Of a stretch of 64,000 nt of DNA, positions 1 through 28,274 are shown in pieces; the first letter of the stretch is position 1; the number at the start of each line of letters is the position of its first letter. A model generated the notes under the pieces. That model searched no databases. It saw nothing but the letters and a program-made list of their open reading frames with translations, and had not been told where the DNA came from. The translations under genes were made by a program, and so were the position numbers. The DNA comes from Centroberyx gerrardi (taxonomy: Eukaryota > Chordata > Actinopteri > Beryciformes > Berycidae), in assembly GCF_048128805.1 (NCBI RefSeq), contig NC_136017.1:10519807-10583806 (forward strand), given 5' to 3'.

Positions 1-1490
1 GTGGGGATAGATGGCTGAAAGAGACTTAGAATCTCACTTTTGACACGTAAAAAAAGTGTTTTACAAGAGTAACGCAGCCTGTGTTTTCCCTTTAACTGCA
101 TATGTGTCAGCGCTTGTCAGGCTTTTCTCTTTTTCTGTCCCCATTCCTCCATCTCCACCTGCCATTACCTTTCCCACCCATCCCCTCTCTCTCTCTCTCT
201 CTCTCTCTCGGACCATCTAAACCAGGTCCAAGCCTCCATCTACTCTATCTGCTTGTCTCTCTCTTAGTCTCTCCCTGGCTCACTCGGTTCTTATTGGGAG
301 GCCAGAGAAATCCTGAGCAGATGCCTGAGAGACTGTTTGGCTGGCTGCACGCTGTTGACAGACAGCACAGCTTTAAACGTGAAAACAAGGCTATTTCGAG
401 CAGGCTTCGCAGAGATGGAATACATGAATTTGTAGACACAGAGAGGGAAAAAAAAAAAAGACATTTTCTTTGCACTTGTTTGACATTTTTTCCCGAACTT
501 GTCAACACAAAATGCTCGGGGAGAACAGCATGGATAAAAATCCAACCATTTTGTTTTGCAGCGAGTGTTTGTCACAGTGAAGGCTTTTATGCCAAAACAT
601 TACATACAGTATATTGCGCATGAATTTGCATCACCAAATAAGTTTCCATTGATCTCGATTCTCATTTCACAGCCAAAAGTCCTGCATTTACTAATTACCT
701 CTATCTACAGCACTTGCACCTCCAGTTGTTAAATTTGGCAAGGCAGACATAGTCATGCAATGTCAATATTATGCAGACAGAAATGAATCAAATCACTGCC
801 AATCCAATTAATATCTACATAATATGGCACTTTCTTTGACTGAAACAATCTTAAGCTTTGAGGAGATAACACAAATCCAGAGGTAATTTAATCAGACAGA
901 ATAGCACCATCAATTCCAATTGGATTAAAGGTGCTCCCTTTGAGACAAATTCATTTGTTTTCCCTCTTCACTGTCAAATGATAAAGTCAACGTGAGATCG
1001 ATTTAAACAGTAGCTGAATCTCCACATGACGCGACTAACAAACGAGGATTTCTTTCTTTGTTTTACTTTTTTTCCTTGATATCCATTCTTGGCATGATGT
1101 GGTATCACTCTTGTTCTATCTGGCTGGCTGCAATCTTCACTTAGCCACAGGCTTTCTGCTTCCCCCTGTCAGTTTCCCTCTCGACCACTCCTATCTCCGG
1201 ACTGATAAACTTGCGCTGTATGCAGTCCTATCTATCGCACTACGTCGTCTGAGCGCACGTATACAGCAACAGTCCCTGACAATGTGAAGCCTGGATAGAT
1301 GAGAGATCCTGTGTGGTGTCAAGGCCAGTTTTATGGAAAATTCAATCAAACCTCAAGTGTCCAGGAGATTAATAGCTGCCATTATTCATACTTGACTTAA
1401 GGTGCGTGTGTGTGTGTGTGTTTATGTGTGCATTAATGTGTATGTGTGAGTAAAAGACAAGAGAAGAGGGTAAAGAAGAAAATTAATTGC
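1..1490. other. Gene-free flank, left edge
   Basis: I see no exon-like frame with splice sites here. The longest frames are low in complexity or lack any family resemblance. Contents are a short (CT)n run at about 186-209 and a short (TG)n run at 1,404-1,420. The rest is AT-rich unique-looking sequence. Confidence 0.6.
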
Positions 1491-1494
1491 ATTC

Positions 1495-1640
1495 AATGGT
1501 GGAAGTAAAAAATTACATTTACTCATTACTGTAATTGAGTAGCTTTTTGTTTACTTAACTTTGTGTACATTTGGAAGTCAGTAATATATTATTACTTTAT
1601 ATATTCTACTTTACTTAGGTTACTTTACGTTTTGACTTAC
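1495..1640. repeat. Teleost interspersed repeat fragment (TACTTTACTT type)
   Basis: The stretch is made of tAC/TTAC-rich words such as ATTTACTCATTACTGTAATT and tactttacttaggttacttt. This is typical of a very common short fish repeat. A related stretch lies at about 38,255-38,360. I cannot name the family with confidence. Confidence 0.35.
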
Positions 1641-1848
1641 ATTTTATGCTAAGCAACATTTTCATTCGCATACATGACAGTGCAACATTTGTAGCATTAG
1701 CATTGCATCAGAAACTGGTCGGTCATAAAGTAAATCTGGATCAAACCTGTTCAAGCCTGCAGGAAATGTTAAGTTAACTAACTGTAGAGTCAAAGTAGGT
1801 GAAACGCACACCTGTAGTGATGAGGTGCTGGCCAGCGAAAACAAGCAT

Positions 1849-2051
1849 AAAAATGGTGAAAGTAGCCGCACACTCGTAGCTCCGATGCAATAATTTATTG
1901 AGACATTAACAAAACCGACGTTTCAGCAGCTAGGCTACCTTCCAGATCAACCCTGATGAAGGCAGCCTAGCTGCTGAAATGTCAGTTTTGTTAGTGTCTC
2001 AATAAATTATTGCATCGGAGCTACGAGTGTGCGGATACTTTCACCATTTTT
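1849..2051. repeat. Foldback of a Penelope-like 3' end with hammerhead-like core
   Basis: Two arms (1,849-1,942 and 1,958-2,051) are near-perfect inverted copies, about 94 nt each, around a 15-nt spacer. The right arm read on + carries CTGATGA (1,953-1,959), then GGCAGC / GCTGCT, which can pair as a stem, then GAAA (1,976-1,979). It is followed by an AATAAA-like stretch and the tail words GCATCGGAGCTACGAGTGTG. The order CTGANGA - stem - GAAA is the catalytic core of hammerhead ribozymes, which are known from Penelope-like retroelements. The left arm has the same features inverted but lost part of the CTGATGA box. A related tail occurs at 8,020-8,104 on the other strand. The Penelope assignment is inference. 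Confidence 0.5.
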
Positions 2052-2059
2052 AAGTTAAC

Positions 2060-2988
2060 TAACTGTAACATTAAATGCTCAAATTTATCCATGATAGTAG
2101 CTTAGTTAGCATTAGCCAAAAAGCCATCCACAGTATTTTTGGTTTCCGTTAGCTTGATTGTTGTCTAGCTAGTTTGCTAGCCCTGCTAGCAAGTTTGATA
2201 GCTAAGCAAAAAAAAAATGGAGCTCATTTACATTTTAAATGAGCTCCTTTTTACTTTCACTCAAGTTGTTTTTTACACCAGTAATTTTATGTCTGTAAAA
2301 TTTCAGCAAAGTGTAGCCTACTTCAGTACATTTTGGTACTCTTTCCCCTCGTCATTATATTCCCTTCACAGTAGGCTACTACAAGCTTCACATAGTAAAT
2401 ACATACAGTAGTCCATGCAAGTTTTTTGGCTATAATCAAACACCATGTGGGCATCACTGGAAATATAATTGGTATTGTATTCCCTGTGCCAGAAAGTGCT
2501 GTTGTTTGGAGAAGTGCAAAAAAAAAGTTCAGTATCCACTGGGTTTAGGCCGGAGGGGTTGGCACAGACACAAGGTCAGCCATTACATTACAATGGAGGC
2601 TTCATCCTGAGTCCTATCGCTTCCAATTTACTTAATATAGGAGAACTGTTCTTCTTCTGTGCGCTCCAGAAGATAATCGAAAATGAAATTAAGTGGCGGC
2701 GGGCTCGTGTCAGTGGGGGATTGTGGGGGATGTGACGGCTGAGAGCTGATGGGAGATAATCGCGGGACACAATAACCGCTGCCAAGAGAATCACTCCGGG
2801 GTTCTTTATGGTCGTAATAACCGTCACCTTGTCTTGCACTGTGAGGTAAGTCAGACACAAACACACACACACACACACACACACACGTGAGCAAACATAC
2901 CATGCATGAACACGCGCAGGCACACAAAAGCTTGTGGGTACACAAACGTATAGCGAACACGTAAACCCACAAACATTCCGTCATGTTT

Positions 2989-3024
<36 letters not shown>

Positions 3025-5430
3025 AAGCTCACACCTGTGAATTATGTCATTGTCAGCTCAAATTCTCCCCCCTGGAGCAATATTGACTCCAACACACACA
3101 GTTGGAAGGAATCTAAACTTACCCAATCATGACAAATCACCCTTTCCATTGGCTGTCCCACCTCAGGGGGCTGTAACGACGGTGTCAACTCGGATGAGGA
3201 AAGGGGCCGCTCACTGACATAGAATCGTTGAACCCTGCAAACGCTTTTACTTTTCTGTTATTGAAGTGCTTTATTTCATTGCACTCTTTTAGAATTGTCA
3301 CAGAGATTGCAACCAAACAAAGTTTCTTCAGAAATTGCTTTGGTCTTGCTTGTTTTCGTCACATAGCTGCTCTATTTTCTCAGGCTTGTTGTGCGTCGCT
3401 CTGGGTGAGGCAACTGTTGAATAGCATGAAAGTTAATGCAGTTTAATCTCGCAATTTGTGCCTCGTTGAATTTGAGTGGCTGTAATCTTTTTTACATTCA
3501 GTTCTTAAACTGTTTTTCACATATTCCTTCTTTTCTTTGCATGTCAATGAAACATAATGATGGCCGTCCCTCCGTTTCTGCATTTTGAGTCCTTCCTCTT
3601 GTTAGCATTACGGTGGCTGACTAAACACAGGGAAGGACCAACGTCTGTCAGTACTAATTACTAATGCAAATAGGCACAGTACAGTAATTACATCCTGTCA
3701 AACAGCATAAACACACACACACACACACACACACACTACAGTACAAACACTACTTTGTAGCCATTAAGGGGTCCATCCTTGCAAAATAAATTGGCATCGT
3801 CTTTGTTGTTGAAAATATCATTGTAATGTAGAATAAATGGGTTAACACTTCAGATTACAGCTCCATTTTCCAAGAATAACAGTGTAATTCATTATTAACA
3901 AATGAGACTAAATGTGACTCAGCTGGTTCTCCTGCTGCCAACAGGCCCGTCATTCATCTGAACATGACGGAATATTTACTGAATCAATATTTTGGAATAA
4001 ACTGTTGTTCACAGAGAGAAAAAAAATAGTCTACCTCTGTCTTGCAATTCTAGTAGTTTCTGCTTAAAAACTTGTTTCACCACATCGTTATCATTACTGT
4101 CAAATAACCCTGTAATGACTTGTTTTGGTGTACCCACTTTCCCTCAGCCTGCCTCGTCTACTTCTACTTCAATTAGTGATTTCTTACGTTTCCCAGAATG
4201 CTTTTCAACATCCCCCATGTGTGAACTGCTTGCTCTCAGCTGGGGCTTCAACATGGAGGTGGAGACAGCGATAATGACAGTGATAGCAGAGTAAGAGCAA
4301 GAGAGCTTTTCCCAGACTTTTTGCTGTTGAGAAAAAGTGAGAGTCGCTCCCCTTACTCAAAACACAACATGTCTTGTAGCTGCATTGTATTCTGGTCTAT
4401 TGAGGCTGCTGTCAGTGGAGAAATTGGTCTCTCTGCCTCTTCTACGATGGATTTCTCCCTGTTTGATTGTTAAACGTCGGTGCAAAATGGAAAGTCTAGA
4501 AAGAAGCCTTTGCCCTTTGATTCCGAGGGACTGACAGTTAGATTTAAATTTGTATCCCATCAAACTCCCATCAATCTCACCAAAAACTTGTAGCTGCATA
4601 ATACACCACCAAAACAACAAAATGGACCCAGAAATACAAGGTACATTACTATTAATTGTTCTTAACAGTCTTAAAGTGCTTCAGGGCGGAGTATTCCAAA
4701 TTCATACAGCACTAGTAGTGAGTAATGCAAAATCTGCACCAACCCCCACGGTCTACTGTTATAGTTGAAAGAATCCCGTAAGAACATTATTAAATACAGC
4801 TGGTACACAGCATATATCAGAAGACTCGTAGCTCTGTGGGTAAGTCCTGGTTTTCTCTGCACAGAGACTGTATTTCTGGAAGTTACATGTTTGATTATCA
4901 AAGTCTTGGTAACAGACAAAGATGTCTAAGTATGGTTAGACTTTAAAGTCAGACGTTCACAGCTGGCTCAGTGGGATATCGCTAAAGTTTGATGCCCGAC
5001 AGTGGTATTCTGTTAGAGCCATGTACTGTAGTCACAGAATGATGGAGTGAGATGGGTGAGCATCAGCAGAGATCACAGGTTGGAGTATCAATCACTGCCT
5101 CGTTTACTGGAAAGCCATTTGCTGATTCCACTAATGAGTCTGTTCAAAGGGGGGAGAATTTGGTCCACAACAGCGCACTATTTAGCAGCACATTTATGTT
5201 ATCTTGGCTTATTTGGAAGGGGTTGAACTGCAGGTTTTCCCAGTAAGGCAACCTGAAATGAGACAGATCGTCGGTTAGAGAGAGAGAGGGTTGGAGGTAC
5301 AACAAATCACAAGCTTCCAAAAATCTGGTGGAACCGATTCCCCAATACCAACAGCTGCGTCTCCACTGCATGCCAAGTGTCAACAGAGTCCAGTCAGGCC
5401 GTCCACACACCGCTCTAACTAATATGACTG
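2060..5430. other. Intergenic, no gene seen
   Basis: No exon with family resemblance was found. (CA)n tracts lie at about 2,862-2,886, 3,000-3,022 and 3,711-3,735. Around 4,823-5,110 there are words resembling tRNA-type box A and box B (for example ctggctcagtgg at 4,965-4,976), possibly degraded SINE sequence. Confidence 0.5.
2219..2247. repeat. Short perfect hairpin
   Basis: GGAGCTCATTT and AAATGAGCTCC form an 11-bp perfect stem with a 7-nt loop, directly after an A-run. No function is evident. Confidence 0.5.
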
Positions 5431-5435
5431 GGATG

Positions 5436-5470
5436 CTTTATTGATCCCCGTGGGGACATTTTCTTCCCAC
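5436..5470 (+). repeat. Fragment of a common teleost repeat (TTTATTGATCCCCGTGGGG)
   Basis: The word tttattgatccccgtgggg is a hallmark of a widespread fish interspersed repeat. Degraded relatives occur in this window at about 15,835-15,865 (reverse), 17,866-17,893 and 62,193-62,235. The family was not identified. Confidence 0.45.
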
Positions 5471-5511
5471 TCGTTCCCTCGCCACAGGGAGGCCAGAGCT
5501 AGGATTCATTA

Positions 5512-5841
5512 CACTGCAAAAAATCTTCATCTTAACAATTTAGAAATGGACATTTTTTTAAAATACGTGAAAAAATGAGTCAATGAGGTTAGATAATAAT
5601 ACAAATCAACTTGTTTCAAGAATTTTGTAGACTGAAGTGCCATTTTCTTGATAGTAGTGCATTGATCTGCCTTATCCTGACAAGAAATGGACACTCATTT
5701 CTAGAAAATTCCCGAAACAAGTGAAACTGCATTGGAAACAGTGGAGTTATCTCACCTCACTGGCAAAATGGAAAGAAAAATAAGATCTGAAGGCTAAATA
5801 TGAGACTAAATGACTTGTTAAGATGGACCTTTTTTGCAGTG
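5512..5841. mobile_element. 330-bp MITE with CACTGCAAAAAA termini
   Basis: The left end reads CACTGCAAAAAATCTTCATC and the right end, reverse-complemented, starts CACTGCAAAAAAGGTCCATC. The inverted ends extend about 26 bp with few mismatches and both continue with TTAACAA. The interior is AT-rich and non-coding. I could not see a convincing target-site duplication. A remnant of the same terminal sequence (gagactaa...gttaagatgg) is visible in an abcb11 intron at about 17,565-17,595, so the family is dispersed. Confidence 0.7.
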
Positions 5842-5935
5842 CGTCCTGCTTAATGCAGACACACATTAAACCCGGGTTCTCTGGTTTAGGGCGGTCGGCC
5901 CCGACTCAGTACGTCACCCTGTGTCCCTAATGAAG

Positions 5936-6007
5936 TGGAGATGCTGGGGATTAAACGCAGGACATCATGCGTGCAAAACATGCGCTGTACCACCAAGCGA
6001 CATCCCC
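5936..6007 (-). pseudogene. tRNA-Ala(TGC)-like relic
   Basis: On the minus strand this 72-nt segment begins GGGGATG and ends CATCTCC plus A, which gives a perfect 7-bp acceptor stem. The anticodon arm is CATGT-TTTGCAC-GCATG with TGC in the anticodon position. The layout matches a cytosolic tRNA-Ala. The D stem is mismatched (GCTT against CAGC). The T loop reads TTTAATC instead of TTCGATC, damaging the internal promoter box B. I read it as a tRNA pseudogene or the head of a tRNA-derived SINE rather than a working tRNA gene. Confidence 0.55.
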
Positions 6008-6035
6008 AAGGTCAAGGACTAGGCTGCAGTCCCCG

Positions 6036-6095
6036 AGGGATGTGGCTCAGCGGTCGATGTGGTACAGATCAGATTTGAGTCTAAATGTAGGTCCA
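6036..6095 (+). repeat. tRNA-like box A/box B segment, possible SINE head
   Basis: The sequence TGGCTCAGCGG fits the pol III box A consensus and gatttgagtct about 35 nt later resembles box B. It lies 30 nt from the tRNA-Ala relic and in the opposite orientation. No tRNA cloverleaf could be drawn, so a degraded SINE is more likely than a tRNA gene. Confidence 0.3.
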
Positions 6096-6099
6096 TGTT

Positions 6100-8000
6100 A
6101 GCTGGATCTTGTTTTTCATCCTCAGCTTGATGTTAAGATCATTTTCAGTGAGCAGCCAAGGTAAGTCTGATTTATACAAACAACTAAGAGTGATTTTAGC
6201 CACTGCATGCCAGTTTTATTCATAAATGCCAAATGGCACATTAGTGAGTTTCACTTCCTTGCTCTAAAACTAAAATACATCAGAGGAGCCATTAAAAGAA
6301 ACAATCAGTTTGATTTAGGAAGCACAAAGGAGAAAGCAAATCCCTGTTATTTAGAAACCTTAAATTTGAGGTGAAAAAGGTCTCAGCTTAATGCCAGTGG
6401 AGCTTCTTGCGTAGCCTGATAAAAAGCCTCCACCATTTTGCCTGCAGTCTTAAATTGCCAGTTGAATGCCTAAGTAATAGGTAGTCTTACTTGCAAAGAA
6501 TTTAACAATACTCGCATTTATAATTTATATGTCCATCTTTTTTAATTGTGATTTTTATCAGCTGTATCCACAATTACAAAAAGTGTTAAAATCAAGATAA
6601 ACGAAGGAAATTGAATTCTATTTTTATGATTTATGTCCAGAACATAGAGAAAACCAGAGGACAACGGAATCGGGTTAACTCTTGATGTAAGCCAAAAGAC
6701 TATTTCCATGTCTCCACATATAACTATTAAATCGGTTGAGTTGCAGTAGGTCCTAAATACCCAATTTGTTTTAGTTGTTCATGTATTGCTAGGATAATTG
6801 TGACTGGGTTAGGAGAACATGTGGTTTTAAAGCCCAATTGATTTTGACTAATTTAGATATAGGTTTTAGCCATTTGTGCATACCTTACGGTTTTACGCTG
6901 TATAGTGTAGTTTTGACTCATGTATTAATTGTTGAATTGGTTGGATACCTTGTACTGAATATGTATTGTACTACTGCCTTCTCTCTACTGCCCCCCGCCA
7001 CCCTCCCCCTACACACGGGCATACGCACATACGCGCTCACACACACATACACACATTCATTAATTTATGCTTATTGTGCTCACATACTCATTCAATCACT
7101 AACAGTTAAACACACACCTACACCCAAAGGACCACAATGGAAATAAGCTCTTGGGCTTTGTTGTGTTTTATCCTTTTGACAAATATTGTACAAAGATATG
7201 ATGCCTCCTGGTGAGGCTGTGCATATATTATTTATGTATATATGTCATATATTTTTTATATTGTCAATAAAAAATTTCAATTCAATTCCAAATAGTCTTT
7301 TCAAGTAGAATCAGAGCTGGTCTTGAGACTTAATGGTAGATATTAAACATGCCTAATCAATAAAGATTTCCATGTCCGATGAAAGACGGGGGTGTTCATG
7401 TTTTACTGAAGGTGAAATTCTGGTAGATTGATCGGTCTGGGTTGACTTTTCCCAGGACTGCAGTCATGTTGTAGAGGGGAGAGCGTTTCCCAGGCCCAGA
7501 GTCACTTTTCCAACCGGATCACAGTCAGACAAGCATTTTATCTCCGGCTGAAGTGTTGCGTAAAAACCCTCTGACAGTCCTGGGAAATGCCCCCCAGGCC
7601 AACGCCAACCCCTCAGAAATGTGTCTTTAGTGAAATATGGATGCCACACTGGGTCACGGCTGCCAGAAGATCCAGTCCTCCACGCCTGTCTTCCATCAGA
7701 CAGATGAAACATTGCTGATTAGGCATGCAGAACATCAGTTTTGATTCCAATTGAGAATAAAAAGCTCTGATTGATGTAAATGTTTGACTCATAGCAACAG
7801 TTCCCACCAGTCCACAGAGGATTTCGACATAATTTAATCAAGTTTAAAGTGCAACGACACCTCACCAACATTGCCTCTATCAGATTCCTTGTCATCACGG
7901 TTTGCAAATCATTAGCCCCATTTGCTAGCTCATATGCAAATATATTAGTACCTGTCTGCCATCACATATGCAAATAAGTAATGTTGTATGGCTTGATGGT
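6100..8000. other. Intergenic, no gene seen
   Basis: There are no recognisable exons. The segment at about 6,970-7,290, ending tgtcaataaaaaatttcaat, has the look of a LINE 3' untranslated end, but no reverse transcriptase frame precedes it. That reading is tentative. Confidence 0.45.
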
Positions 8001-8019
8001 GAGTTTTAAAGTAATAAAT

Positions 8020-8104
8020 TGTAGCCACACTCCCATAGCTCTGATGCAGAATTCTTTATTGTCTTAAAAAAACAACATTTCGACAGCAACACCGTCTTTG
8101 TCAG
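8020..8104 (-). repeat. Penelope-like 3' end fragment with hammerhead-like core
   Basis: Read on the minus strand: CTGACAAA (8,104-8,097), GACGG / CTGTC able to pair with one G-U, GAAA (8,081-8,078), then AATAAAG and the tail GCATCAGAGCTATGGGAGTG. The tail words parallel those at about 2,010-2,035. The first box is CTGACAA instead of CTGANGA, so activity is unlikely for this copy. Family naming is inference. Confidence 0.4.
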
Positions 8105-8109
8105 GATAT

Positions 8110-11100
8110 AAAGCAAGATGTCGACTCCCTTAAGACAGACATCAATAATCATTAGAGCACAGGTGCTAGTACTCAGGCTAATTAGTAGAGTACTAGACAT
8201 AGAAATAGAGCACACAGAGATACCACCCAAAGTACGCTCAATAAAAACAATAGAGAGGCAATTATAGAACATTATCAATACAAAAATCAAGCACTAATAC
8301 AGTAAGGATTAGAAAGAATGTCCTACATATAAATATAGTCTAATGTTGGAGGAAACAACACATAGAAAAAAGGGGGCACATTGAGATGCCCTCCATATCA
8401 GTAATTGACACAGTTGTCAATACAGACAGTACCAAAACACATGAAAATCATATGAGCAGCAAACATTTGGTCAATTACAACCAAGAAGCAGGAACCCAGT
8501 CACACACTGATCAATGATCATGAACCTGACACAATTACATATCAGAAAACTCTCACATAGCCATAACTCTCTAACTGTTGTGTGATGACATGAGAATAAA
8601 TCTGCCAGTGAAACTCAGTCACATACCCAACAATCAAACTCACACAATTCCCTAACAGTCATTTTTTATTGGCCCAAGTGACAGAGCTGTCAAAATCCAA
8701 GTGCATTTTTGCTAATTAGGCCCCAAAGTTCTGTTACTTTGCAATGTTGTGTACAGAATACTGAATGCAAACTTATTTTTAGACCTTTTCACTGTATGAA
8801 TCAGGCCCCTGTGCTCCCTGTGGTCACAGTAAGTCTGTTATTGGTGCTGTAATAATGATTATGATAATGAAAGCCATAATGATAATGACTGTCATCAGTA
8901 AAAATGAAACTGGACCCATATTATATTGTAGCCCCTTTTCACTTTCCCCTGGGCTAACGTTACATCATCAAGTATAGATTTATTTTACAACGCCCACTGT
9001 AACTTTATTTTTATGGGATTGTCAGTGTTTGAAAACGACTAAAAGAGACAGATGATGTTAGCGGCGCTCCACAGACTGACTTCAACATCCACCCTACTTT
9101 CCTGTAAGAATCAAATCATAAAGTCCAGACACAAATCACATAACCTCATATCAGATTCATGCTGGGTTTAAAAGGCCTACAACTCTGAGGCCAAAAAATG
9201 TAAAGATACGATTTATGCCGCTTACCAACAGGAAATTGGATGTTTTGTGCGGATGTAAATGCAGCTTAGGTCAAGTGTGCATTTTCAGTATTGAATTCAA
9301 ACGTGGAACCTGCTAGCTATGCTCTCTCTAACCCCGAGGCCAAATAGTCTAATTTTATTCAACATGTCGTCTCTTGTCTTCTCGTCTCTTCTCTTCTGAC
9401 TCCCTGACACATTTCAATTTGGACTCAAGACAACACCGCCCTCAGGCCAACTACGGACAAGATGAAATACAAAGGTCTCTCCATCTTATTTATTGCTCCT
9501 CTGTGCAAACCCATTTGCCGGCCATCCTCTTGGTAAGCTATAATGGCTTCTTTACTGTCAGCGCTTTAAATCCTTTAGAGATCCACTGTCCGGCGCGCAG
9601 CAGGTGAGGCCAGGGCGGAGAGATGGCAAACAAATTATCCTTATGGGAAATTAAAGGTAGAACAATGCGAAGTAATTATGAGAGGTGCAGACAGAGTAAT
9701 CCAAGCGAACGCACTTACACCGACTAAAGTCTAAATAACATGTTTTCAAATGTATTTATTTGGCTCACGCTGGTGCAGAATTGGCCTGGGCTTTCATTAG
9801 TTCATTTTACTGAGTTTTTTATCCGAGTCTAGTTTAACAGCTACCACATCAGCATGGCCCTCAGTGTGTTTTTCTTGAGCTCAATATATTACTAGCAGGC
9901 TTATTCAAATTTGATTTAACCTTCACTTAACCAGGCAAGTCAATTAAGAAGAAATTCTTATTTGCAATGACAGCCTGGCAAGAGGCGAAAAGGGGAAAAA
10001 AATCAAATCAAGTCAAATCTATTGTTGCATCTATTTATGTGAAAATATATTGATGCATATCATATCAAAATACACAGAAGGGCTTGCTTAGGCACAGGTA
10101 AATTTCTCTACCCTTCTCACACCCAGTAACCGCATCACTCACTGTCCAGCGCCTGTTTTCATCAATCAATATTGCATTGGCACTACATGGCACAAAGTCA
10201 AACAGTGTCCTCTCACCGAATGAATTGGCAGAAGAAGCTGGGAGATTAGATTGCATCTCAGGAATGCTAATTCACCGGGAGTCTGGGTCTGGGGATGTCG
10301 TGATTAAAGACTCAATTTCCCAGAGGTCAGTGTGGTGTGATCACATATTACCACTAACTGATGGAGTGTCTCTGACATCTGCACTCTGACGGCATGGCTG
10401 TCACAAGCGGTGACATCAACGCCCCTTACACGGAATAGGGAATCAGGCGGCTGCCTCAGATTAAATATTCTTGTCAGGGTGTTTTCATTCAGTCAAGGAG
10501 TTCTTAGGCAACCGCATGCTATGCTATCAAACTGCTTATTCATGGTTTAGTTTATGCAAGGGATGAAGTGGAGGGAGAGGCCCGCAGCATCTCTGGTATA
10601 AACGGCTAAGCCCTGAAATGCTGACATACAGTATTATCTTCACATAACAGCGAACCTTGCCACGCATTATCCCCTACATGTGTCCCAGCGGAAGGCATTT
10701 CGGTGCAGCAGGCTTTAATACTATTGTGCTCTGCTCTGCTGGATGTTGAGTCGCGCTGACAACACTCAGAGAGCACAGTATCCGCTCACTTCTCCATGTT
10801 CGCTTTATTACAAGTATATCATCTTATGTCACAGAACAACCAATGTAAACTACACACAGAAGTCCCTGGTTTACAATTCATCATCTAACTTAAGTAAATG
10901 TAATATAAAGAGAAACAGAGAGCATAAAAGATACATAAAATAACACTTAAGTCGAGGATATCGGACACTGACATGAAAACTGTCATTCAGGTTGTGAGCA
11001 TTATTGATGTAACATTCATTACTGGCTTTGTCGATTGATTTATTCATAGTATGCCTGAGACCGTGGACCAAGAGATCTAATTAGAGTGCAGTGTGTTTAA

Positions 11101-11400
11101 ATGTTTCTGAAATATGAAATACATTCAGTTCAATAACAACGCAGATTTGGTGTGCGCTGGATTTTCAAATGGTACATGACAGCTGGACAGTAAAAAACAC
11201 TAGACGAAAGACACTGTGGAACTACCTTGAAACACGTGACCCACAGCGCCCCCTCACTTCCCGGCAGGATCCCTGCTGCAAAATAAATACTTCAAGAGTG
11301 AACAGGTGCGGCGAGCTGAAATGGCGTTCTCGCTTCCTGATTCCTGGCTAGAGGGAAAAGCGAGGAGCGGGCAGCATCGTCACGAGAGCCAGAAGTGGGA
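8110..11400. other. Intergenic, 3' of abcb11; no gene seen
   Basis: No exons are supported. Around 9,911-9,990 the words aaccaggcaagtcaattaag and aaattcttatttgcaatgac match a repeat very common in salmonids and other teleosts. The remainder looks unique and non-coding. No G6PC2-like exon, the gene that follows ABCB11 in mammals, was recognised. Confidence 0.5.
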
Positions 11401-11420
11401 TTACAGCACATGCACAGTGA

Positions 11421-11436
11421 TTTATTTCGTTTTATT
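11421..11436 (-). terminator. Candidate poly(A) signals of abcb11
   Basis: Two AATAAA hexamers on the minus strand (11,426-11,421 and 11,436-11,431) lie about 140-150 nt past the abcb11 stop codon. They would give a short 3' UTR. Position and motif are the only evidence. Confidence 0.5.
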
Positions 11437-11574
11437 TAAACCTGGAAATGTGCATCTGGCGTACTTCCAGTCCTGGGCTCTCTTGACATACTGCGATAAC
11501 ACTCCTCGCTCCTCACTTTTGTCTCTCTGGGCCGCTGGCTCCCTTTGCTAATTGGCTACCGTTCCCCCGAGCAG

Positions 11575-26681
<15,107 letters not shown>

Positions 26682-26699
26682 CCTGAGTCATCTAGGAAA

Positions 26700-28270
<1,571 letters not shown>

Positions 28271-28274
28271 TATG

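Noticed and set aside
102..623. 173-codon plus-strand frame near the left edge
   Set aside because: The first third is pyrimidine-rich low complexity; the rest has no family resemblance and no splice sites.
2588..3032. Frames of 111 and 134 codons on the minus strand
   Set aside because: Large parts are Cys/Val repeats produced by (CA)n tracts; no splice context or family resemblance.
5936..6007. Active tRNA-Ala gene
   Set aside because: D stem mismatches and T-loop changes break the tRNA fold and the internal promoter.
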